DNA of 5,925 nt from Coriobacteriia bacterium (GCA_030653635.1 JAURYZ010000031.1:1-5925), one strand, 5' to 3'. Numbered from the stretch's first letter, positions 1 to 5,925 are shown. The notes: generated by a model not told the origin, from the sequence alone. Numbers and translations: made by a program.

Positions 1-781
1 CTGACATGAACTGCCCGAGGTACTCCGCGATCCCATCGAGTACGGCGGCCGCGACAGTGGCAGGTGCGCATCTGGGCACCTGGTCGTCGACATATGCCGC
101 GCCTGCGGTCCTGCCCACTGCAGATGAGACGTTCACGCCCACGCCGGCCACAATCCACTCGACGCGGTCGATCTCGGACTGCATCTCCAAAAGGACTCCG
201 GAGAGCTTGCCTAACACGTCTGCGGAGCCCGGCCCAGCGCCGAGCCAGACGTCGTTGGGCCATTTCAACATCGGATAGCAGCCGAGCGACTCCAGCCCCC
301 GAGCCACGCCGAGCGCAACTACGAGCGGGAGCGCCGCGCTTTGTGCCGGGGACATGCTGGGCCGAAGGATGATCGAGAGATACGCCCCGCCCGACGGGGA
401 AATCCACTCACGCCCTAGGCGCCCGCGCCCACCGGTCTGCGCGCCCACGACCACCACAGTGCCTTCTGGCGCCCCCGATCGCGCAAGGATCTTGGCATCA
501 TCGTTGGTCGAGACGGTGCTCGGACCACCCTCGAATCGCACCCACAGCGGGTCGCGCACCAGCGCCTCAACGGCGTCAGGCAGCAGGAGGTCCGGCGAGG
601 AAAGCAACCTGTAGCCAGTATGCGGCGTGGCCTCGATGACGTAGCCGAGCTCGCGCAAAGCCGCCACATGCTTGCTGATGGAGACGCGGCTGACTCCGAG
701 TTTTGAGGCGAGGTCCTCGCCAGAAACAGAAGCTCCAACCGGCGAGATCAGGGCTCTGAGTACCTGCGATCGACGACTCAT
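1..781 (-). CDS. birA: Bifunctional biotin-[acetyl-CoA-carboxylase] ligase / biotin operon repressor BirA, 3' end truncated by window
   Basis: BirA activates biotin with ATP to biotinyl-5'-AMP and transfers it to the lysine of biotin carboxyl carrier protein in the cytoplasm. Forms with an N-terminal DNA-binding domain also repress biotin genes. The 260 visible residues show a winged helix-turn-helix at about 3-60 (SGEDLASKLGVSRVSISKHV at 20-39), the biotinyl-adenylate loop GGRGRLGREW at 117-126, KWPND at 173-177, GKLSGVLLE at 191-199 and GVGVN at 213-217, all in family order. E. coli-type BirA has about 320 residues, so the small C-terminal SH3-like domain lies beyond the left edge. The ATG at 781 overlaps the stop of the upstream DedA-family gene (ATGA), which implies translational coupling. 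The HTH makes it a group II enzyme and candidate regulator, but I found no convincing biotin operator here. The identification is very secure; the regulatory role is inferred from the domain. Confidence 0.97.
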   Translation of the reverse strand, partial: MSRRSQVLRALISPVGASVSGEDLASKLGVSRVSISKHVAALRELGYVIEATPHTGYRLLSSPDLLLPDAVEALVRDPLWVRFEGGPSTVSTNDDAKILARSGAPEGTVVVVGAQTGGRGRLGREWISPSGGAYLSIILRPSMSPAQSAALPLVVALGVARGLESLGCYPMLKWPNDVWLGAGPGSADVLGKLSGVLLEMQSEIDRVEWIVAGVGVNVSSAVGRTAGAAYVDDQVPRCAPATVAAAVLDGIAEYLGQFMS

Positions 782-1512
782 CGCTCCTCGCTCACCTCGC
801 GGTCGAGGTGCTCAGCCAGCATCTCAGGGCTGTAATCGTCGGCAAGCTCCTCGGCATACTCGTCAAGTAGTTCGTCACGCCGATGAGCCGATAGCTTACG
901 GCGGCCGAAGGTGAGCAACCCGATGAACAGCAGAAACATCACGACCCCGAAATAGCCCAAGTCGCGAGCGATGGTCAGTGCGCGGTCGAAGTTCTCGCCA
1001 ACGAAGTAGCCGATAGCGCACATGAGCGAGGTGTAGGTGATCGCGCCGAGCAGCGTCCAGCCCTGGAAGTACGCCATGGGCATCCGACCCATACCCGCGA
1101 TTACAGGCACGAAGTTCTTGAAGCCGGCCACAAAGCGAGATAGGAAGACCGTCTTGGAGCCGTGCTTGCAGAAATAGGCCTCAGCCGCCGCGACCCGCTC
1201 CTCGTCGATACGAAAACGGCGTCCGTAGCGCAGCAGGGTCTCGCGTCCACCGCGACGACCGAACCAGTACGACAGATTGCTGCCGACCACAGTACCAATC
1301 ACCGAACAGATCCAGACGATCGGAAGCCAAAGGTGGCCATTTTCGGGAGTGGAAAGAAATGCAGCGGCCATCACAACAGTCTCGCCGGGAGTGAACGATC
1401 CGATGATGAACAGGTTCTCGAAGATGGTGAAGAAGGCAACGATCGCATAGCCCCATACGTCCATGAAGCCTAGGACCCAGTCGACAATCGGGATGCCGGT
1501 CAGTGGCTGCAC
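778..1512 (-). CDS. DedA family (SNARE-associated/VTT domain) integral membrane protein
   Basis: This is a 244-residue polytopic inner-membrane protein of the DedA superfamily. Members have been implicated in recycling undecaprenyl phosphate or other lipid carriers and in membrane homeostasis; the substrate of this one is unknown. Family signatures are FENLFIIGSFTPGE (residues 31-44), GSNLSYWFGRRGG (77-89), FLSRFVAGFKNFVPVIAGMG (123-142) and a C-terminal hydrophobic helix near 188-202. The acidic pair E32/E44 has the same 12-residue spacing as residues reported essential in E. coli YqjA (E39/D51, from memory). R126/K132 keep the spacing of its R130/R136, but the second Arg is Lys, and the usual Pro after RF is missing (RFVAG). 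A strongly charged cytoplasmic tail covers about 204-244. The start is a GTG with no good Shine-Dalgarno of its own; an in-frame TAA upstream allows no longer ATG/GTG/TTG start. It sits 2 bases after a possible leader ORF and overlaps birA by 4 bases. Confidence 0.94.
   Translation of the reverse strand: MQPLTGIPIVDWVLGFMDVWGYAIVAFFTIFENLFIIGSFTPGETVVMAAAFLSTPENGHLWLPIVWICSVIGTVVGSNLSYWFGRRGGRETLLRYGRRFRIDEERVAAAEAYFCKHGSKTVFLSRFVAGFKNFVPVIAGMGRMPMAYFQGWTLLGAITYTSLMCAIGYFVGENFDRALTIARDLGYFGVVMFLLFIGLLTFGRRKLSAHRRDELLDEYAEELADDYSPEMLAEHLDREVSEER
784..798 (-). promoter_or_regulatory. Ribosome binding site(s) of birA inside the end of the DedA-family gene
   Basis: Two purine-rich Shine-Dalgarno-like runs precede the birA ATG on the minus strand. 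GAGGTGA ends about 10 bases upstream, and GAGGAG ends only 2 bases upstream. The first has the more usable spacing. Both lie within the last codons of the DedA-family gene, consistent with coupled translation across the ATGA overlap. Confidence 0.5.
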
Positions 1513-1514
1513 GG

Positions 1515-1610
1515 CTAGACCGTCACTATCAGAAGCGCGTTGAAACGCGAGGACCTTGGGGCCCTCGGATTACTTGGCGACGAGTCAATGGACATAGGGT
1601 CGGGCTGCAT
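1515..1610 (-). CDS. Possible 31-codon leader ORF upstream of the DedA-family gene
   Basis: An ATG with an excellent Shine-Dalgarno (AGGAG, 5-base spacing) opens a 31-codon frame, starting MQPDPMSIDS and ending FNALLIVTV before TAG. The stop lies 2 bases before the GTG start of the DedA-family gene, which itself has a weak ribosome binding site, so translation could be coupled. The peptide is Ser/Pro/Arg-rich with a short hydrophobic end and matches no family I recognise. It could be a real leader peptide, the true N-terminus of the DedA protein separated by a frameshift or sequencing error, or a chance frame. Sequence support is the ribosome binding site and the position only. Confidence 0.35.
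   Translation of the reverse strand: MQPDPMSIDSSPSNPRAPRSSRFNALLIVTV
1536..1549 (-). repeat. Short perfect inverted repeat (CGCGTT/AACGCG) upstream of dedA
   Basis: On the transcribed strand CGCGTTTCAACGCG can fold into a 5-base-pair stem with a 4-base loop. It begins 24 bases upstream of the DedA-family GTG and lies inside the possible leader ORF. No T-run follows, so it is not a terminator. It might affect initiation at the GTG when the leader is not translated, but a repeat of this size is common by chance in GC-rich DNA. Confidence 0.3.
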
Positions 1611-1615
1611 CACAG

Positions 1616-1620
1616 CTCCT
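1616..1620 (-). promoter_or_regulatory. Strong Shine-Dalgarno sequence in the nadC-dedA spacer
   Basis: AGGAG on the minus strand lies 5 bases before the ATG at 1610. It is one of the best ribosome binding sites in the window, yet it serves the 31-codon ORF and not the DedA-family start about 100 bases further on. That contrast is the main argument that the small ORF is translated. Confidence 0.5.
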
Positions 1621-1668
1621 AGGGCGAATGGTGAACGCTTGGCACACGAACGGGACTCGATTTTGTCC

Positions 1669-2583
1669 TTACAGTCCATCCAACCCGAAGTCGAGCGGAC
1701 GCGCAAGGGTCAACGTGCTGGTCGAAACCCTATCGACACCTGAAGCGCGCAGCACAGCGAGTCTATCAAAGCGAATGCCGCCACTGGCCTCGGTCAATAC
1801 GCGCGCACCCGCGCGCAAAGCGGCATCGCGAACGGCGAGCACTGCTTCGGCCAGCGTTTCGTCATCCATGTTGTCCAGCAGCACGATATCGGCGCCGGCC
1901 CAAGCCGCCTCGACCGCCTGGGCAATAGTGTCTGCTTCGACCTCGACAGCTAGGTCAGGCATGAGAGCGCGAGCTGAGGCCACGGCGGCCCCGATGCTGC
2001 CGGCCGTCGCGATGTGGTTGTCCTTGATCAACACCATATCGAATAGCCCGAGCCGATGATTGCTGGCGCCCCCGACCCGCACGGCGTACTTGGACAGCAT
2101 GCGAAGTCCGGGAAGCGTCTTGCGGGTGTCCAAGACCGCCAGTGCGTCGCCGGCCTCGTCTTGCCAGCGCGCCGCCTCGGTAGCAATCCCGGATAGCACC
2201 ATCAAAAGATTGAGAGCCGTTCGCTCACCCGTCATCACCGCGCGGGCCGGGCCCAAAACCTCGGCGATGCGAGTGCCGGGCTGCACGCGTGTGCCCTCAG
2301 CGACAAGCGGGAACACTTCCACGGGCACGAGCAGAGCGGCCGAGCGGGAGAGCATGCCATATACGCTTTCAACCACCGGAAGACCGCATACAACGCCGGC
2401 TTCACGGGCGGTGATCGCGGCTTCGAACCGCACGCCTGCGTCCACGGCGATGGTGCTCGTGACGTCCTTGTCCAACAGCGCGCTGTCGGCCAGTCCACCC
2501 AAGAGCCGCTCCGCTGGGACCCCCAGATCCTCGGCCAGCGCCGCGGCCACTACCTCATCGTGTCTTGGGATCTCAAAAAGCAT
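1669..2583 (-). CDS. nadC: Nicotinate-nucleotide pyrophosphorylase (quinolinate phosphoribosyltransferase, decarboxylating)
   Basis: NadC converts quinolinate and PRPP to nicotinate mononucleotide, CO2 and pyrophosphate, closing the de novo part of NAD synthesis. The 304-residue product has the family layout: an N-terminal mixed domain with DKDVTST (38-44) and AREAGVVCGL (59-68), then the barrel. Residues matching the substrate-binding set of the Mycobacterium tuberculosis enzyme are all visible: R121 (GERTALN), R154/K155 (DTRKTLPG), H176/R177 (SNHRLG), K187 (IKDNH), E216 and D237 (LLDNM), plus EASGGI at 265-270. The C-terminal strand reads STSTLTLARPLDFGLD where many homologues have a VGALTHS-type motif. 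The ATG is chosen because it overlaps the nadB stop by one base (TGATG) and has GAGGTG seven bases upstream. The frame stays open for 25 codons further up, but that stretch lies inside nadB and would be an implausible extension. Confidence 0.98.
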   Translation of the reverse strand: MLFEIPRHDEVVAAALAEDLGVPAERLLGGLADSALLDKDVTSTIAVDAGVRFEAAITAREAGVVCGLPVVESVYGMLSRSAALLVPVEVFPLVAEGTRVQPGTRIAEVLGPARAVMTGERTALNLLMVLSGIATEAARWQDEAGDALAVLDTRKTLPGLRMLSKYAVRVGGASNHRLGLFDMVLIKDNHIATAGSIGAAVASARALMPDLAVEVEADTIAQAVEAAWAGADIVLLDNMDDETLAEAVLAVRDAALRAGARVLTEASGGIRFDRLAVLRASGVDRVSTSTLTLARPLDFGLDGL

Positions 2584-4190
2584 CAGCGTCCACCTCGGTG
2601 CGTGATGGGCTCGAAATGAGGATCGGCGCCACGCATCCACAGCAGATGACCGGCCCATGCCGCATCATCGCGCTTCGGATAATCGATGCGGCTGTGTGTG
2701 CCGCGGCTCTCGGTGCGCATCCACGCTGCTCGCGCGATGAGTGTCGCCATCGTCACGAGGTTTTGTAGCTCGAGGTCCGAAGCCTCCGAAAACTCGGTCC
2801 CCAGCAGACCCGACAGGCCGTCGAGTACGGATGCCGCCCGAGCCAGCGAGTCCTCGGATCGCGTCATCCCCACATGGTTCGACATCGTGTCTTGGATCAG
2901 GTCCCTCACGCCAAGGGTCGCAAACGCAGGCGCGCGGTGTTCATCGCCCGAGGTCACGCGCGAGGGCCTTGGCACGATAGCGTCCTTCAAAAGTGCTCGG
3001 GCAATACGACGCGAGAACACGAGACCCTCGAGCAAAGAGTTGCTGGCGAGGCGATTCGCGCCGTGCAGACCACTCGCGGTCGACTCACCTGAAGCATAGA
3101 GCCCGGGCAGGCTCGAGCGTCCGTCGATATCTACCCGCACGCCGCCGATCATGTAGTGCGCTGCGGGGGCGACAGGTATGAGATCTGCGGCAAGATCAAA
3201 TCCGGACTCGCGGCACTTTTCCCATATCATCGGGAAACGGGCCTTCAGATATTCGGCGCCGAGATGTCGTGCGTCGAGCCACACGTTGGGCCGCTCACAG
3301 CGAGCCATGACCTTCTCAATCTCGCGCGAGACCACGTCGCGCGGCGCGAGTTCGGCTAGAGGATGCACCCCGAGCATGAAGCGTTCCTCGGCACAGTCCA
3401 GAAGGTAGGCGCCCTCCCCACGCAGCGCCTCGGTGATCAAGAACTTGGGGCTCGATGCGTTGTCGAGCGCGGTCGGGTGGAACTGCACGAACTCGAGGTC
3501 CGCGATCTGAGCGCCGGCCCGCCACGCCGCAGCAACTCCGTCGCCCGTGGCTATGGCAGGGTTGGTAGTCACGCGAAAGACCTGGCCGCAACCGCCGGTG
3601 GCAAGCACAACCGCATCGGCCCAAAAGACCTCAGGCAGGTGGGTGTCGGGGTTGAACACAAGCGCGCCCACGCAGCGGTCATCTGCCGTGAGCAGGTCGA
3701 TTAAGAAGCGCTCCTCGAATACCTCGACCCCTTCGGCACGCCGCAGGATCGCTGAGAGGGTGTCTTGAACAGCCGCGCCGGTCGAATCGCCTGAGTGCAG
3801 CACGCGGGGCAGCGAGTGGCCACCTTCACGCGCGAGCGCCACACGCTGGCCGCCCGCATCACGATCGAACGGCACGCCCATCGAGACTAGATCGCCTAAA
3901 GCGTCCCCAGCCTCGCCGACGACCGCCCGTACGACATCCTCGTCACACAGGCCCTGCCCCACCACTAGCGTGTCCGCGAGATGAAGCTCGACGCTGTCGG
4001 CCTCGCCAACTGCGCCGGCAATGCCGCCCTGCGCGTACCAGGTGTTGGTCTCTTGGATGCGTGCCTTGGTCACGAGTGCCACAGTGCGTTCCCCAGACGC
4101 AGTGAGCGCAGCTGTGAGCCCCGCGATACCGCTGCCTATAACCAGCACGTCGGTGCTGTGGGACACAAGGTCCTCGGTGTCGAACTCCAT
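2583..4190 (-). CDS. nadB: L-aspartate oxidase (FAD-dependent)
   Basis: NadB oxidises L-aspartate to iminoaspartate, using oxygen or fumarate as acceptor, and supplies NadA. With the ATG at 4190 the protein has 535 residues (E. coli: 540). Visible elements are the FAD-binding Rossmann motif DVLVIGSGIAGL (14-25), TWYAQGGIAGAV (50-61), the active-site REGGHS (121-126, E122), ATGGCGQVF (197-205), FVQFHPT (234-240, H238), EALRGEGAYL (254-263), APRD (282-285, R284), HYMIGG (345-350), the second FAD stretch LYASGESTASGLHGANRLAS (364-383) and the C-terminal RTESRGTHSRIDYP (492-505). The fumarate reductase/succinate dehydrogenase flavoprotein relationship is clear, but REGGHS and the nadA/nadC neighbours fix it as NadB. 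The start is uncertain: the ATG has a weak ribosome binding site, a GTG at 4166 has GAGGA four bases upstream (527 residues), and the frame stays open to a TTG at 4301 within nadA. Confidence 0.98.
   Translation of the reverse strand: MEFDTEDLVSHSTDVLVIGSGIAGLTAALTASGERTVALVTKARIQETNTWYAQGGIAGAVGEADSVELHLADTLVVGQGLCDEDVVRAVVGEAGDALGDLVSMGVPFDRDAGGQRVALAREGGHSLPRVLHSGDSTGAAVQDTLSAILRRAEGVEVFEERFLIDLLTADDRCVGALVFNPDTHLPEVFWADAVVLATGGCGQVFRVTTNPAIATGDGVAAAWRAGAQIADLEFVQFHPTALDNASSPKFLITEALRGEGAYLLDCAEERFMLGVHPLAELAPRDVVSREIEKVMARCERPNVWLDARHLGAEYLKARFPMIWEKCRESGFDLAADLIPVAPAAHYMIGGVRVDIDGRSSLPGLYASGESTASGLHGANRLASNSLLEGLVFSRRIARALLKDAIVPRPSRVTSGDEHRAPAFATLGVRDLIQDTMSNHVGMTRSEDSLARAASVLDGLSGLLGTEFSEASDLELQNLVTMATLIARAAWMRTESRGTHSRIDYPKRDDAAWAGHLLWMRGADPHFEPITHRGGR
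2591..2596 (-). promoter_or_regulatory. Ribosome binding site that fixes the nadC start
   Basis: GAGGTG on the minus strand, inside the last codons of nadB, lies 7 bases before the nadC ATG at 2583. Together with the TGATG stop/start overlap it identifies this ATG as the real start and suggests termination-reinitiation coupling, which would keep NadB and NadC synthesis balanced. Confidence 0.7.
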
Positions 4191-4287
4191 GAGATACCGG
4201 CGCTCAAAAGCGTCGGGCAATCTTTCCGGCGACGAATGCGATCTGGCGGCGTTTGCTCCTGGCGTAAGCTGCTGGTGAGCGTCGCGC
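4191..4287 (-). other. nadA-nadB spacer
   Basis: These 97 bases separate the nadA stop from the preferred nadB ATG. This is unusually loose for a block whose other junctions around nad genes are a few bases or overlapping. The nadB frame stays open through it, but the encoded stretch (rich in Arg, Ala, Ser) does not resemble the start of an aspartate oxidase. An AGGAG occurs near 4258-4262 without a start codon at useful distance. I see no terminator; only weak 4-base stems occur. Confidence 0.45.
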
Positions 4288-5217
4288 CTAGCCAATCGCA
4301 ATCATCTTCTCCACGCTTGCGAGCGCGGCTAGGCGCATTTCCTCAGGCACGACGACCTCTCCGGACAAATCACGCAGACAGTCGCGCACCTTTTCGATAG
4401 TGGTCACCTTCATGTTCGGGCAGATCATGCGCGGCTCGAGGTTCAAGAAGCGCTTGCCGGGCGCCGCCTTGGCAAGTCCGTGCAGCAGCCCCTCCTCGGT
4501 CACGACGATGAATTCCTCGGCCGAGGAACTGGCCACGTGACATAGCATCTGGCTGGTCGACAGGACCGCATCGGCCATGTCCACGACCTCGGGGCGGCAC
4601 TCCGGATGCGCGATGACCTCGGCTCCCGGGTGGCGGGCCTGCTCCTTCGCGAGTTGCGTTGCACTGACCTGCTCATGCGTGGGGCAGAATCCGTCCCAGG
4701 CAATGATCTCGACGTCGGGCAGCGAGCGCGCCACCCACGAAGCGAGATTACGATCCGGGCCGAACAGCACCCGCGGAGCGCCCAGTGAGCGTACGACATC
4801 GACCGCGTTGGCGCTCGTGACACAGACGTCTGTGAGTGCTTTGACCGCGGCCGTGGAGTTCACATAAGTCACGACGGGCACGCCGGGGTTGGCCTGGCGC
4901 CATGCCGAAAGGTCGGTCGCGGTCATCATGTCGGCCATCGGACAACCCGCTCGCGGCTCGGGCATGAGGACCGTCTTGAACGGCGAGAGTATCTTTGCCG
5001 TCTCGGCCATGAAGTGGACTCCCGCGAACACGATGACGCTGGCCGGAGTGTGTGCGGCTTGCCTCGCAAGTCCCAAAGAATCGCCAACGAAATCCGCGAT
5101 GTCCTGCACCTCACCGCGCTGATAGTTATGGGCGATGATGACCGCATCGCGCTTGTAGGCCAGTTCCCGGATCTCGTCGGCAATGGTGTGCTGCTCCACG
5201 TCGCGTGCCTTTCGCAT
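4288..5217 (-). CDS. nadA: Quinolinate synthase (4Fe-4S)
   Basis: NadA condenses iminoaspartate from NadB with dihydroxyacetone phosphate to quinolinate in the cytoplasm, using an oxygen-sensitive 4Fe-4S cluster. The 309-residue protein belongs to the short form (Thermotoga maritima about 298; E. coli 347). The three cluster cysteines are C92 (AGCPMADM), C178 (GFCPTHEQ) and C266 (MICPNMK); their spacings of 86 and 88 match the short-form pattern. Other signatures are IIAHNYQRGEVQDIADFVGD (27-46), FAGVHFMAETAKIL (64-77), VVTYVNSTAAVKALTDVC (115-132) and HPECRPEVVDMADAVLSTSQ (204-223). The start is the ATG seven bases after the panC stop. It lacks a clear Shine-Dalgarno; a GTG at 5199 (residue 7) preceded by AAAGG at 8-base spacing is an alternative. 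It is the first of the nad genes in a probable panC-nadABC operon. Confidence 0.98.
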   Translation of the reverse strand: MRKARDVEQHTIADEIRELAYKRDAVIIAHNYQRGEVQDIADFVGDSLGLARQAAHTPASVIVFAGVHFMAETAKILSPFKTVLMPEPRAGCPMADMMTATDLSAWRQANPGVPVVTYVNSTAAVKALTDVCVTSANAVDVVRSLGAPRVLFGPDRNLASWVARSLPDVEIIAWDGFCPTHEQVSATQLAKEQARHPGAEVIAHPECRPEVVDMADAVLSTSQMLCHVASSSAEEFIVVTEEGLLHGLAKAAPGKRFLNLEPRMICPNMKVTTIEKVRDCLRDLSGEVVVPEEMRLAALASVEKMIAIG

Positions 5218-5224
5218 CTGGTGA

Positions 5225-5925
5225 CTACTTGGTCGGCGGCACGAGCGCCGCGTTGTCTATCAATCTTGTGGTACCCACACGGGCTGCGAGTATCGCACGA
5301 ACGGGCATATCCACGGTCCTCACCGGCTCCAGGGTGACCGAGTCCACGAGCGCCGCGTAGTCCAACTCGGCCAACTGGCGCTTGGCGATCTCGGAGGCCA
5401 TCAGAGCCACGATGGCGTCCGCCGAACGCTCGCCCCAAGCCAGCGCGGCAGCTGCGAGCTCAAGGGCCTCACACAGCGCGGTAGCTTGGATTCGCTCCTC
5501 GGGCGAGAGGTAGGCGTTGCGGCTCGACATGGCCACGCCGTCGCGCTCGCGGATGATCGGACACGGGACGATATTGACGCACAGATCCAAATCCCGGGAC
5601 ATCTGCTCGACAATTCGTAGTTGCTGGAAATCCTTCTCGCCAAAGTATGCGACGTCGGGTCGCACGATGTTCATAAGCTTGGCTACCACCGTGGCCACCC
5701 CGCCAAAGTGCCCCGGGCGCACCTCGCCCTCCCAGCGCTTCGAGAGCGGTCCCGGATCGACCGTCACTTGTGCATCGCGGCCGTACATGACGTCGGTCGT
5801 GGGCGTGAACAACAGGTCGACTCCCTCGGCGCGAAGAAGCTCAAGGTCGTGCACTATGTCGCGCGGATAGGCGCCGAAATCCTCTCCCTCACCAAACTGC
5901 GTGGGGTTCACGAAGATCGACACGA
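5225..5925 (-). CDS. panC: Pantothenate synthetase (pantoate-beta-alanine ligase), 5' end truncated by window
   Basis: PanC joins pantoate and beta-alanine with ATP through a pantoyl-adenylate to give pantothenate, the coenzyme A precursor. About 233 residues are visible, against roughly 280 in the family. The N-terminal part with the nucleotide-binding HIGH-type motif lies beyond the right edge. The sequence enters at VSIFVNPTQFGEGEDF, and this leading GTG codon is internal, not the start. Further signatures are RPGHFGGVATVVAKLMNIVR, PDVAYFGEKDFQQLRIVEQM and the KMSKS-equivalent RERDGVAMSSRNAYLS, followed by the C-terminal domain with LDYAALVDS and a TAG stop. nadA begins seven bases later, so the two are likely co-transcribed, and other pan genes may lie further upstream. 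The identification is certain; the missing part is due only to the window boundary. Confidence 0.97.
   Translation of the reverse strand, partial: VSIFVNPTQFGEGEDFGAYPRDIVHDLELLRAEGVDLLFTPTTDVMYGRDAQVTVDPGPLSKRWEGEVRPGHFGGVATVVAKLMNIVRPDVAYFGEKDFQQLRIVEQMSRDLDLCVNIVPCPIIRERDGVAMSSRNAYLSPEERIQATALCEALELAAAALAWGERSADAIVALMASEIAKRQLAELDYAALVDSVTLEPVRTVDMPVRAILAARVGTTRLIDNAALVPPTK

Larger units (their letters stand above)
1513..1668 (-). other. nadC-dedA intergenic spacer
   Basis: This 156-base spacer is the longest non-assigned stretch in the window. It holds the possible leader ORF with its Shine-Dalgarno and one short perfect inverted repeat (1536-1549). I see no U-tract after a hairpin, so no intrinsic terminator after nadC, and no convincing -35/-10 pair. 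A TTGACT occurs on the minus strand around 1585-1590, but nothing resembling a -10 follows at 16-18 bases. Whether dedA-birA has its own promoter here cannot be decided from sequence. Confidence 0.5.

Noticed and set aside
415..738. Minus-strand open frame of 107 codons inside birA
   Set aside because: It is an alternative frame of birA. The birA frame carries every biotin ligase motif in order, and this one carries none.
1570..1600. TTGACT as a possible -35 box for dedA-birA
   Set aside because: No -10-like hexamer follows at 16-18 bases; the region there is GC-rich (around AGGGCC).
1652..1668. Possible terminator GGAC...GTCC just after nadC
   Set aside because: The stem is only four base pairs with an A-rich loop and no following T-run, so it does not meet intrinsic terminator criteria.
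2060..2605. Long plus-strand open frame of 181 codons
   Set aside because: It lies wholly antisense to nadC, is Ser/Ala/Thr/Arg-rich as expected from a GC-rich shadow frame, and shows no domain motif.
2584..2658. Upstream extension of nadC by 25 codons
   Set aside because: The extension lies inside nadB. The ATG at 2583 has a proper ribosome binding site and the TGATG overlap, and family N-termini match it.
3981..4400. Plus-strand open frame of 139 codons across the nadA-nadB junction
   Set aside because: It is antisense to the ends of two certain genes, has low-complexity composition, no recognisable motif, and no supporting ribosome binding site that I could see.
1..5925. Biotin operator, CRISPR repeats, tRNA genes, insertion sequence ends
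   Set aside because: Reading both strands by eye gave no TTGTAAAC-type palindrome, no regularly spaced repeats, no cloverleaf-like sequence and no transposase or terminal inverted repeats.

Overview
The window is a densely packed, one-directional block of cofactor-biosynthesis genes. All six recognisable protein genes lie on the minus strand, so in transcription order they run from the right edge to the left: panC (5' end cut off by the window edge), nadA, nadB, nadC, a DedA-family membrane protein gene, and birA (3' end cut off). The DNA is G+C-rich with G/C-ending codons, starts include GTG, and there are no RNA genes, mobile elements or CRISPR repeats. This fits a high-GC bacterium. An actinobacterial lineage such as the Coriobacteriia/Anaerosomatales group would suit the compact vitamin cluster, but that placement is an inference with no marker gene behind it.

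Right part (about 5925 to 2583): panC encodes pantothenate synthetase, for coenzyme A. Seven bases after its stop comes nadA (quinolinate synthase, 4Fe-4S), then a 97-base spacer, then nadB (L-aspartate oxidase). Middle (2583 to 1669): nadC (quinolinate phosphoribosyltransferase) starts inside the nadB stop codon (TGATG). NadB makes iminoaspartate, NadA condenses it with dihydroxyacetone phosphate to quinolinate, and NadC converts quinolinate with PRPP to nicotinate mononucleotide. The whole de novo aspartate route to NaMN is therefore present, with the catalytic residues I could check.

Left part (1668 to 1): a 156-base spacer follows nadC. It contains a possible 31-codon leader ORF with a strong Shine-Dalgarno sequence that ends two bases before the GTG start of the DedA-family gene. 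The DedA-family gene overlaps birA by four bases (ATGA). birA encodes a two-domain biotin protein ligase/repressor with an N-terminal helix-turn-helix.

Spacing and overlaps suggest one operon, or two (panC-nadABC and dedA-birA), linking pantothenate, NAD and biotin use. No promoter, terminator or operator can be assigned with confidence, and the main promoter is probably upstream of panC, outside the window. I see no undescribed defence or mobile system here. The points most worth a second look are the small ORF before dedA, the DedA-family/birA coupling with altered DedA motif residues, and an atypical C-terminal motif in NadC.
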